Positions 1 through 6,100 of a stretch of DNA of 8,396 nucleotides are shown here, piece by piece. Below the pieces are notes generated by a model. The model had not been told where the DNA came from. It saw only the letters and a program-made list of their open reading frames with translations, and searched no databases. Made by a program: the position numbers and the translations under genes. Positions within the stretch are counted from its first letter, which is position 1. Every line of letters starts with the position of its first letter. Source of the DNA: DATMYQ01 sp035560935 (lineage in GTDB: Bacteria; Bacillota; Negativicutes; Sporomusales; Sporomusaceae); assembly GCA_035560935.1 (NCBI GenBank), contig DATMYQ010000054.1:1-8396 (forward strand), read 5' to 3'.

Positions 1-1246
1 GTCGCAGGATAAAACACAAAATCAACTGTTCTTCGGTAATGTTCAACCAACGGAGCTGGTGCGCCAGTATGGCAGTCCGCTGTATGTTTACAATGAGGAG
101 ACTTTGCGGCGACGCTGCCGGGAGATCAGAAATTTGCTGACCTATCCGCGGTTTGTGGTAAATTATTCGGCGAAGGCCAACAGCAATCTGGAATTGCTGA
201 AAATACTGCATCAGGAAGGCGTTCAGGTGGATGCCATGTCGCCGGGAGAAATCCAGGTGGAATTAGCGGCGGGTTTTGCCGCGGATGAGATTTTGTACAT
301 TGGCAATAATGTTTCGGCGGCAGAAATGGAATATGCCATAAAAAGAGGTGTTCTGGTCAGCGTTGATTCGCTGTCGCAGTTGGAAATGTACGGACAACTG
401 AATCCCGGCGGCCGGGTGGCGGTTCGCTTCAACCCCGGCATGGGGGCCGGTCATCACGAAAAAGTGGTTACAGCCGGGCAGAAGACGAAATTCGGCGTGG
501 AGGATAAGCAGGTTACGGCGGTGCAGGAACTGGCGAAGCAGTATCAATTGGTGATAGTGGGCATCAACCAGCATATTGGATCACTGTTTCTGGACGGGGC
601 AGTTTATCTGGAAGCCGCCCGGGCATTGCTGACGATTGCCGGAAGGTTCCCGACACTGGAGTTTGTGGATTTTGGCGGTGGTTTTGGAATTCCCTATCAG
701 CGTGACTCCGGAGAAACGCGGCTGGATTTGGAATCCTTGGGACGGCGCATGGATGCGTTGCTGACCGATTGGGCGGCGACAAGGGAACATCCGATCACCT
801 TCAAGGTGGAGCCGGGTCGTTATCTGGTGGCAGAATGCGGCGTGCTGCTGGGGTCGGTACACAGTATCAAAGAAAATTATGGTGTGAAATACGTGGGCAC
901 CGATCTGGGATTCAATGTATTGATGCGGCCGATTCTTTATGATTCCTATCATGAAGTGGAGGTGTATCCGGCGGACGGTGAAACGCGAACCCTTCGGGAA
1001 ACTGTTACGGTAGTCGGTAATATTTGTGAAACCGGTGACATCATTGCGCGGGGAAGGGAATTGCCGGAAATCCGCCGGGGAGACGTGCTGGGAGTGCTGG
1101 ACGCGGGGGCGTACGGGTATGTGATGAGTTCCAATTACAATAACCGCTTGCGGCCCGCCGAAGTACTGCTGACGGCAGATGGTAGCCATCGATTGATTCG
1201 CCGCCGGGAAACCATGGAGGATTTGATACGCACTTTTACACTGTAG
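1..1246 (+). CDS. lysA: Diaminopimelate decarboxylase, 5' end cut by the window
   Basis: PLP-dependent decarboxylase that converts meso-diaminopimelate to L-lysine in the cytoplasm, the last step of the DAP pathway. The frame is open from base 2 and 414 codons are visible, close to the family's usual 415-440, so only a short N-terminus is missing. The GTG at 59 has been treated as internal: the codons before it (FFGNVQPTELV, then RQYGSPLYVY) match the conserved LysA N-terminus, and it has no properly spaced ribosome site. Seen: the Schiff-base lysine in SAKANSN (codon 173-175), the HIGS motif, the glycine-rich phosphate loop GGGFGIPY (codons near 671-694), EPGRY, and the CETGD motif whose Cys (1025-1027) enters the partner subunit's active site. 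The C-terminal stretch DAGAYGYVMSSNYNNRLRP is typical of LysA rather than of ornithine or arginine decarboxylases. No clear terminator follows; the next gene starts about 100 bases on with its own promoter-like site. Confidence 0.95.
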   Translation, partial: SQDKTQNQLFFGNVQPTELVRQYGSPLYVYNEETLRRRCREIRNLLTYPRFVVNYSAKANSNLELLKILHQEGVQVDAMSPGEIQVELAAGFAADEILYIGNNVSAAEMEYAIKRGVLVSVDSLSQLEMYGQLNPGGRVAVRFNPGMGAGHHEKVVTAGQKTKFGVEDKQVTAVQELAKQYQLVIVGINQHIGSLFLDGAVYLEAARALLTIAGRFPTLEFVDFGGGFGIPYQRDSGETRLDLESLGRRMDALLTDWAATREHPITFKVEPGRYLVAECGVLLGSVHSIKENYGVKYVGTDLGFNVLMRPILYDSYHEVEVYPADGETRTLRETVTVVGNICETGDIIARGRELPEIRRGDVLGVLDAGAYGYVMSSNYNNRLRPAEVLLTADGSHRLIRRRETMEDLIRTFTL

Positions 1247-1266
1247 GAGAAACGGAACCGGGAACG

Positions 1267-1295
1267 TAGATTCGTTTGGGAAAACGGTGTATAAT
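1267..1295 (+). promoter_or_regulatory. Putative sigma-A promoter for the HicB-like gene
   Basis: A perfect TATAAT lies at 1290-1295. With a 17-base spacer the -35 position is TAGATT (1267-1272), a poor 3/6 match. Transcription would start near 1302, about 48 bases before the ATG at 1350. The position between two co-directional genes fits a separate transcription unit from lysA. Based on consensus only. Confidence 0.45.
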
Positions 1296-1301
1296 AACAG
1301 C

Positions 1302-1327
1302 AACGGGGCCGCAGGATGCCCGGTTTT
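1302..1327 (+). other. Stem-loop at the start of the HicB-like transcript, or weak lysA terminator
   Basis: AACGGGGC (1302-1309) and GCCCGGTT (1318-1325) form an 8-base stem with one internal mismatch and an 8-base loop, followed by only two further T. It could act as a weak terminator for lysA read-through. Equally, it would lie at the very 5' end of a transcript from the TATAAT at 1290-1295, where it might stabilise or regulate the mRNA. The short T-tract argues against an efficient terminator. Confidence 0.3.
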
Positions 1328-1349
1328 AGCATTACACGGGAGGGATTGC

Positions 1350-2015
1350 ATGTCGCTGATTCAGGGAATGTTGGAAGAGGAATATCAAAAGTGGGCCCGG
1401 CAGTTAATCGATTACCTGCGGGGACCGGCCAGCCACAAGCAACAGCGGGCGATGGCCACGCTGCGGGAAGATATGGCCTTTGTCGAAGCCGCCTTTATTG
1501 CCAATCAGGTGGAATTGCCGAATTCCTGGGGCTGTGACTCCCGGACGGAGATTATTTACGGCTATCCGGCGGTATACCGGGAGGAAGACGAGAACATTCT
1601 TTTTTCTTTTTATGACTGGGCGCAGTGCCAGGGCCGGGCTGACAACTGGCAGCAGGCGGAAAAACTGGCGGCGGCGTCTTTGTTGGAGGCGATAACAGCG
1701 TTGGTGTGCGCCGGTAGCCTGCCGCCGGAACCGACGGGGCTGGATGCTGTGAAAGCGGCGGTATCGCCGGCGTGGCGAGTCCGTATCGTGACAGTGGGAA
1801 AACCGTATACGGTGCTGATGGAACCGGTTGGTTCAGACGTGACGGTGCGTTTGCCGGAACTGCCCGGTTGCCGCGCGCAGGGGAACCATGAAAACGAGGC
1901 ACGGGCAGCGCTGGCCACGGCTAAAGCGGATTGGCTGGAACGGCTGTTTCGCGAGCGGAGTACGAAACGCCAAACGGCGGTGGCAACGAATCTGCCCTGG
2001 TCGCTCCGGGTGTGA
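1350..2015 (+). CDS. Tandem HicB-like domain protein (221 aa), no HicA partner
   Basis: ATG 1350 is chosen because GGGAGG (1338-1343) sits six bases before it; the frame is open back to 1287 with no better start. Residues 1-65 are probably helical and not recognised. Residues about 66-130 read as one HicB-like unit: YPAVY strand, acidic turn, FSFYDWAQC strand, a G and then a long Ala/Leu-rich helix (about 100-121) ending in the HicB-like tail LPPEPT. Residues about 143-200 read as a second unit: YTVLMEP, VTVRLPELPGCRAQG, then helix ENEARAALATAKADWLERL. The LPELPGC-x2-QG stretch is close to the HicB consensus. HicB normally neutralises the HicA mRNA interferase, which binds mRNA through a dsRBD-like fold. 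No HicA-like reading frame is seen on either side, and no added helix-turn-helix or ribbon-helix-helix DNA-binding domain is obvious. It may be a solitary regulator or an orphaned antitoxin relative. The membrane gene follows after 15 bases, so the two are probably co-transcribed. The fold call is by eye; function is unknown. Confidence 0.75.
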   Translation: MSLIQGMLEEEYQKWARQLIDYLRGPASHKQQRAMATLREDMAFVEAAFIANQVELPNSWGCDSRTEIIYGYPAVYREEDENILFSFYDWAQCQGRADNWQQAEKLAAASLLEAITALVCAGSLPPEPTGLDAVKAAVSPAWRVRIVTVGKPYTVLMEPVGSDVTVRLPELPGCRAQGNHENEARAALATAKADWLERLFRERSTKRQTAVATNLPWSLRV

Positions 2016-2030
2016 GAAGGGAGGCGTGCA

Positions 2031-2222
2031 ATGAAATATTCCGCTTTTTATCTTTCCACGCTGGTATTCTGCGCTGTGGTCGCCTATTTTCAATGGACTG
2101 GGAAGGCGTCGGCGCTACCAAACGCGGAAGCTGCTTCTATCGTGGAACTGGGGTTGGTTATTGCCGGAGTCACCGGTTGTGCGGTGCTGTTTTATTATAT
2201 TAACAGTCGCAAACAGCGGTAA
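2031..2222 (+). CDS. Small two-helix membrane protein (63 aa), function unknown
   Basis: Starts at ATG 2031, six bases after AAGGGAGG (2017-2024), a strong ribosome site lying just behind the previous stop (TGA 2013-2015). The predicted protein has a hydrophobic segment at about residues 5-21, a short polar loop (about 22-36) and a second hydrophobic segment at about 37-57. It ends in a basic tail (NSRKQR), which suggests that both ends are cytoplasmic. I do not recognise a family. The 15-base gap to the HicB-like gene and the good ribosome site support a real, co-transcribed gene. A small hydrophobic protein beside an antitoxin-like protein could be a toxin, but nothing in the sequence shows that. 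Confidence 0.65.
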   Translation: MKYSAFYLSTLVFCAVVAYFQWTGKASALPNAEAASIVELGLVIAGVTGCAVLFYYINSRKQR

Positions 2223-2512
2223 GAAACTGGAAATTACCACCCGGTCTGCGAATTTTTGGGGAGGAAAAGATTTGCAGATCGCGAATAAATAACATAAGAA
2301 TAGCAGCAGCCCTGATTTCCCGGGTAGGGGAGGGGGCGGACTGCAATGTTTTGAGTCAGTAAAGGGATGTGTTTTCTTTTATGATGGGGAATTGCGAAAG
2401 AATTGCCTGCAATCATTAGAACCGACCTCCCTTGTACTGGCTTTTCTTTTATTTAACAGAGTTGGTGGCGAAACATGAGAAGGTTGGCGGCAAGGAAACG
2501 GGGGAGCTGGCG
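2223..2512. other. Non-coding stretch upstream of the histidine kinase
   Basis: About 290 bases without a supported gene. It contains the stem-loop at 2242-2281, a G-rich run (AGGGGAGG at 2326-2333) that can pair with CCTCCCTT at 2426-2433, a small inverted repeat ATTGC/GCAAT (2402-2413), and a TATGAT (2380-2385) that could be a -10 box but has no convincing -35. The kinase promoter is presumably here. I recognise no riboswitch class, and no T-tracted terminator for the upstream pair. Confidence 0.5.
2242..2281 (+). other. Stem-loop with a ribosome-site-like loop
   Basis: CGGTCTGCGAAT (2242-2253) pairs with ATTTGCAGATCG (2270-2281) as a 12-pair stem with two G-U wobbles. The 16-base loop contains GGGGAGGA (2258-2265). 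No T-tract follows, so it is not an intrinsic terminator. A TTG at 2272-2274 lies seven bases after GGGGAGG and opens a six-codon frame ending at TAA 2290-2292. That could be a leader peptide or coincidence. Confidence 0.4.
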
Positions 2513-4477
2513 ATGAAGGAAGAAAAAAAAGCCGGGGCCAATGGAGACGTTCTGCAGCTGATATTCCAAGATACTGTCACGCCGGCGCTGATTTGGCAGC
2601 GACAGGGAAAAGATTTTGTCCTTTTGGAATGGAACGCGGCGGGCACTGCTTTTGTCGGCATGGAAAAAGGGGCAGGTGCGCCGCCGCGCAGTTCACTGTT
2701 CTATCAGGACTGTCCCCATATGCGGGAACGTCTGGAGGAATGCCTGAAACAGCGCCGCACACTGGAAACGGAAACCGGTTGCCGGTTTGGCGCGTTGTCG
2801 GAAGAACGCTGTTATCGGCAACGTTGTTCCTTTATTCCACCGGATATGGTGCTGGTTCAGATGCAGAATTGGGAACGGGAGTGGGTGGCGGTAAGGGCTT
2901 GTGCGGCCAAGGAAGAATTGCTGAAATTGTTGTCCGTTGTTACTGACGTGGCGTTGATACTGGATCAGGATGGACGCTACTTGCAGGTCATCCCCACCAA
3001 TCCGGAGAAACTGTATAGAGTACCGGAGGACTTGGTCGGACGAACGGTACATGAAATTTTTCCGGCAGAGCAGGCGGACTGGTTTCGGCAACAGATTCGT
3101 CAGGCACTGCAACAAGGAAAGACATTGCCGGTGGAATATCGTCTGGAAATTAACGGTCAAGAGGTATGGTTTACGGCAAACATATCACCGCTGGGAAAAG
3201 ATCGCGTGTTTTGGGTGGCCCGGGATACCACCCGGCAGGAAGTGGCAGAAAAGCAACTGCAATTGGCGCTGCTTAGTCTGGAGCAGACCCCGGATTGTAT
3301 CATTTGGATGGATTTGTACGGCAATGTTTTTTACGCCAATCCCAAAATGTGCGACGAACTGGGATATCGTCGGGAGGAATTGTGCCGGATGAAAGTGTCC
3401 GACTTTGATCCTCAACACCCGCCGGAGGTTTGGGGGCCGGAGGGTGTGCTCTGGCGTGAACGCAAAGAACGGATGGGTCGGTATATGGAAACACAATACC
3501 GGCGTAAAGACGGGACATTGATTCCCGTGGAAGTGATGGCGACAGAGTTTTTTTATCGGGATCAGTGCTACATTACCACCATCGCGCGCAACATTTCCCG
3601 GCGACAGGAAGCGGAACGGGAAATGCAGGAAGCCCGAGAACGGCTGGAAGAAAAAGTGCGGGATCGAACCCGCGAATTGTCTGTGGCCAATCAGGAATTG
3701 TCGCAGCGGATCGAAGAACTGCAGAATATGCAGACCTATCTGGTGCACCTGGGGAAACTGGCGGATCTGGGGACACTGGTGGCGGGTGTAGCTCACGAAA
3801 TTAACACGCCGGTGGGGATTGGCGTTACGGCGGCTTCTCATTTAACAGCGGTGGTGAAAAAGTTTAACCGTGCCTATGAGCAGGGAAATTTACGGCGGCA
3901 GGATTTGGATGAATTCATTGAGGATTTACGGGAAGCGGTGACGATTCTGACTTCCAATCTGGAAAAAGCGGCCCGCCTGATCCGCAGCTTCAAGCAACTG
4001 TCCGCCAGCCCGGCCGGTGAAGAAAAACAGGAGTTTTTGGTGCTGGCTCACCTGAATGATTTGCTGCTGAGTATTCAGCCAAAGTTGAAAATGACCAAGC
4101 TGCAGGTGCAGATGGACTGCAGTGCGGATTTGAAGTTAAACAGTTACCCCGGTGCGTTTTCCCAGATAGTAACCAATCTGATACTGAATTCTGCCATGCA
4201 TGGCTACGACGCAGCCGAGTCGGGTCGTATCCATATTCAGGCGGAACGGCAGAATGAATTGTTCATTCTGACCTATACTGACGATGGACAGGGGATTTCA
4301 CTGGAAATTCAGGATAAGATTTTTGAACCGTTTTTTACCACCAGTGCGGCAGCCGGTGGAACCGGTTTAGGGTTGTTTATTGTGCACAATATTGTGGTGA
4401 AACAACTGCAGGGTCAGGTAGAATGCAGTAGTTTGCCCGGACAGGGGGTCCGGTTTGTATTGTCTTTTCCCGGATGA
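2513..4477 (+). CDS. Soluble three-PAS sensor histidine kinase (654 aa)
   Basis: Cytoplasmic signalling kinase expected to autophosphorylate on a histidine and pass the phosphate to a response regulator. ATG 2513 follows GGGGGAG (2500-2506) by six bases; the longer TTG start at 2432 has no ribosome site. No transmembrane segment is seen. Domains: a divergent PAS at about 15-125 (ALIWQRQGKDFVLLEWNAAG), a second PAS at about 133-240, and a third PAS with a PAC-like end (RRKDGTLIPVEV, ISRRQEAE) at about 247-365. A coiled coil follows at about 366-410. The dimerisation domain carries the phospho-accepting His428 in AHEINTPVG. The ATPase domain, about 505-654, has an N box (NLILNS, 555-560), G1 (DDGQGI), an F box (IFEPFFTT) and G2 (GGTGLGL), all intact, so it should be active. 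Six cysteines fall in the first 130 residues (67, 77, 90, 100, 105, 130). No response regulator gene is adjacent, so partner and signal are unknown. Confidence 0.93.
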   Translation: MKEEKKAGANGDVLQLIFQDTVTPALIWQRQGKDFVLLEWNAAGTAFVGMEKGAGAPPRSSLFYQDCPHMRERLEECLKQRRTLETETGCRFGALSEERCYRQRCSFIPPDMVLVQMQNWEREWVAVRACAAKEELLKLLSVVTDVALILDQDGRYLQVIPTNPEKLYRVPEDLVGRTVHEIFPAEQADWFRQQIRQALQQGKTLPVEYRLEINGQEVWFTANISPLGKDRVFWVARDTTRQEVAEKQLQLALLSLEQTPDCIIWMDLYGNVFYANPKMCDELGYRREELCRMKVSDFDPQHPPEVWGPEGVLWRERKERMGRYMETQYRRKDGTLIPVEVMATEFFYRDQCYITTIARNISRRQEAEREMQEARERLEEKVRDRTRELSVANQELSQRIEELQNMQTYLVHLGKLADLGTLVAGVAHEINTPVGIGVTAASHLTAVVKKFNRAYEQGNLRRQDLDEFIEDLREAVTILTSNLEKAARLIRSFKQLSASPAGEEKQEFLVLAHLNDLLLSIQPKLKMTKLQVQMDCSADLKLNSYPGAFSQIVTNLILNSAMHGYDAAESGRIHIQAERQNELFILTYTDDGQGISLEIQDKIFEPFFTTSAAAGGTGLGLFIVHNIVVKQLQGQVECSSLPGQGVRFVLSFPG

Positions 4478-4509
4478 AAGCCAGGAAAGGGGAAGTCAGG
4501 GCGACATTG

Positions 4510-4535
4510 TTGACCTTTGGAAAGGATGATATAAT
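4510..4535 (+). promoter_or_regulatory. Extended -10 promoter for the S41 protease gene
   Basis: TGATATAAT (4527-4535) is a perfect extended -10 element (TG, one base, TATAAT). Candidate -35 boxes are TTGACC at 4510-4515 (5/6 match but a 14-base spacer) or TTGTTG at 4507-4512 (17-base spacer, 3/6). An extended -10 does not need a good -35. The expected start is near 4542, about 30 bases before ATG 4571. A short inverted repeat, CCTTT-GG-AAAGG (4514-4525), fills the spacer and could be an operator. Confidence 0.7.
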
Positions 4536-4570
4536 GAAGCATATTGAATAATAAAAAAGGAGCAGGGGAC

Positions 4571-5905
4571 ATGAATACGGAAATGAATGGAATGAAACCG
4601 TTGCGCTATAGTGTTGTTGCCACCTTTTTGGTGTTGTTGCTGCTATGGGGTAGTTTGGCGGCGGTGGCGGCGCCGGTTGCAACGGATGAAAAACCGGACG
4701 CACCAACGAACGCGGTCAGCCTTAATGACTCATTTGCTGATAGTGTAAACGGAAAAGAAAATTTGCTGAAAGCATATTCTATCCACGAAATCAGCCGGTA
4801 TCTGGCACAAATGGAACCGGCGGATGCCGTGGCGGCTCTGAAAGTATTTCGGGTAATGCAATTGTTGAAAAGTAAGTATGTGGGTGATGTAACCACGGCG
4901 GCTTTGCTGACCGGAGCCTTAAAAGGTACAGTGAACGCACTGGACGATCCGTATTCGGTATATATGGATCCGAAAATGTACAAAGATCTGATGGTCAGTA
5001 CCAAAGGCTCTTTCGGCGGTGTTGGCCTGGTACTGGGCATGAAGGAGAAAATGCTGACGGTGGTGGCGCCGATTGAGGGTACACCGGGGGAAAAAGCCGG
5101 CATTAAGAGCGGCGACCAGATTCTCCGGATTGATGACAAAGAGACCAAGGACCTTTCTCTGGATGAAGCGGTTGGTATGATCCGTGGTACGGAAGGGACC
5201 CAAGTGATATTGAATATCCGGCGGGGAGCCGCCGGTTCCCAGAATTATACGCTGACCCGGACCAATATACAGATTAAAACCGTTGGCGGCAAAATGCTGG
5301 ATAATGGAATCGGATATATTCGCCTGAGTATGTTTAGCGAAACCACCGACCGTGAATTGCAGGCAAAACTGACGGAACTGGAAGGTAAGGGACTGAAAGC
5401 GGTCGTCCTGGATTTGCGGAATAATCCCGGAGGATTACTGGAAGAGGGAATCAAAGTGGCAAGGTTTTTTGTTCCCAAAGGTCCGGTGGTTTCCGTAGTG
5501 CGCAAGGACGGGAGCCGGGAAACCAGTTATTCGGAACTGGAAAAGTCCCGTTGGCCGTTGGCGGTATTGATCAACGGCGGCAGCGCCAGCGCTTCGGAGA
5601 TTGTGGCGGGAGCGATACAGGACACCGGCGCCGGAACTCTGATTGGCACCAAATCCTTTGGTAAGGGCTCGGTACAGACGGTGGTGCAGATTGATCAGGA
5701 GTCGGCGGTCAAATTCACCATCGCCAAGTATTATACACCGAAAGATCGTTCGATACATGGTATTGGCATTGAACCGGACATTGTCGTTGAATTGCCGGAA
5801 ATCAAGGATACCGGCAAGGATGCGGAACAAGAGCAAAAAAATGATACCAAAAAAGACCCGCAATTAGAAAAGGCTGTGGAGGTCTTGAAACAAAAAATAC
5901 AGTAA
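4571..5905 (+). CDS. S41-family carboxyl-terminal processing protease (CtpA/Prc type), 444 aa
   Basis: Serine protease that trims or degrades extracytoplasmic proteins from their C-termini. ATG 4571 is chosen for AAGGAG (4557-4562), eight bases upstream; a TTG at 4544 would lie before the ribosome site. Residues about 9-34 (KPLRY, then a hydrophobic run ending LAAVAA) are a signal peptide or N-terminal anchor, so the enzyme acts outside the cytoplasmic membrane. The usual N-terminal helical region follows (LDDPYSVYMDP, about 124-134), then a PDZ domain at about 147-225 with its carboxylate-binding loop near GGVGLVLG. The S41 core runs from about 240 to 410. By alignment to E. coli Prc the catalytic residues are Ser340 (GGSASASEI), Lys365 and Gln369 (SFGKGSVQ), with the Ser-Lys spacing of 25 preserved. 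The C-terminus is a charged Lys/Asp/Glu/Gln-rich tail rather than a peptidoglycan-binding domain. It has its own promoter and terminator and no ftsE/ftsX or M23 peptidase neighbours, which often accompany such genes. Confidence 0.95.
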   Translation: MNTEMNGMKPLRYSVVATFLVLLLLWGSLAAVAAPVATDEKPDAPTNAVSLNDSFADSVNGKENLLKAYSIHEISRYLAQMEPADAVAALKVFRVMQLLKSKYVGDVTTAALLTGALKGTVNALDDPYSVYMDPKMYKDLMVSTKGSFGGVGLVLGMKEKMLTVVAPIEGTPGEKAGIKSGDQILRIDDKETKDLSLDEAVGMIRGTEGTQVILNIRRGAAGSQNYTLTRTNIQIKTVGGKMLDNGIGYIRLSMFSETTDRELQAKLTELEGKGLKAVVLDLRNNPGGLLEEGIKVARFFVPKGPVVSVVRKDGSRETSYSELEKSRWPLAVLINGGSASASEIVAGAIQDTGAGTLIGTKSFGKGSVQTVVQIDQESAVKFTIAKYYTPKDRSIHGIGIEPDIVVELPEIKDTGKDAEQEQKNDTKKDPQLEKAVEVLKQKIQ

Positions 5906-5914
5906 GCAGCAATG

Positions 5915-5954
5915 AAGCGGCGTTTCTCGGACAAAACGGGAAACGCCGTTTTTT
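5915..5954 (+). terminator. Intrinsic terminator of the S41 protease gene
   Basis: CGGCGTTTCTCG (5918-5929) pairs with CGGGAAACGCCG (5937-5948) as a 12-pair stem with one wobble. The loop is seven bases (GACAAAA), and TTTTTT (5949-5954) follows. It starts 12 bases after the protease stop and is a textbook Rho-independent terminator, separating the protease from the regulator operon. Confidence 0.93.
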
Positions 5955-6036
5955 GCAGAGTACCATTGACGGAACTTTGCAAAAATATTGTTCATAAGGC
6001 AGTGGAAAAGGGAAAAAAGTAGTGGGGGATACATTT

Positions 6037-6078
6037 TTACAAGACGTTACTGATTATAATAAGGGTAAATCCCCGTAA
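6037..6078 (+). promoter_or_regulatory. Promoter with nested TTAC/GTAA dyad ahead of the Crp/Fnr gene
   Basis: TATAAT at 6055-6060 is a likely -10, placing the start near 6067, about 34 bases before ATG 6101. No good -35 sits at 16-18 bases (TTTACA at 6036-6041 is only 13 away). TTAC at 6037-6040 and 6047-6050 is mirrored by GTAA at 6065-6068 and 6075-6078. Both pairs share one centre (6057.5), which is the middle of the -10 box, and each inner/outer step is ten bases. This would suit a repressor or autoregulator site; the binding protein is not known. Confidence 0.5.
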
Positions 6079-6100
6079 GTGAAGGGCAGGAATAAAAGCT

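Noticed and set aside
59..61. GTG as the lysA start
   Set aside because: The frame is open to the window edge and the upstream codons encode the conserved LysA N-terminus; the GGAG before it is only three bases away.
581..1351. A 256-codon reading frame on the - strand opposite lysA
   Set aside because: It lies wholly antisense to a well-conserved enzyme gene, has no recognisable domain and no ribosome site; it is a shadow of lysA codon use.
1350..2222. A complete classical HicAB toxin-antitoxin locus
   Set aside because: No 60-80 residue HicA-like frame with its conserved His is present before or after the gene on either strand; the downstream product is a two-helix membrane protein.
2384..2406. 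Possible sigma-54 promoter in the TGGGGAATTGC region
   Set aside because: No GG-N10-GC arrangement is present at the required spacing.
2432..2434. TTG as the kinase start, adding 27 residues
   Set aside because: No ribosome site precedes it, and ATG 2513 has GGGGGAG at six bases. The extra residues do not resemble a signal peptide or domain.
3185..3841. A 218-codon reading frame on the - strand opposite the kinase
   Set aside because: Composition is His/Pro/Arg-rich low-quality translation, antisense to PAS and kinase domains with intact motifs; a shadow.
4606..5148. A 180-codon reading frame on the - strand opposite the protease
   Set aside because: Antisense to the signal peptide and PDZ region of a clear S41 protease; no family features or start signals.
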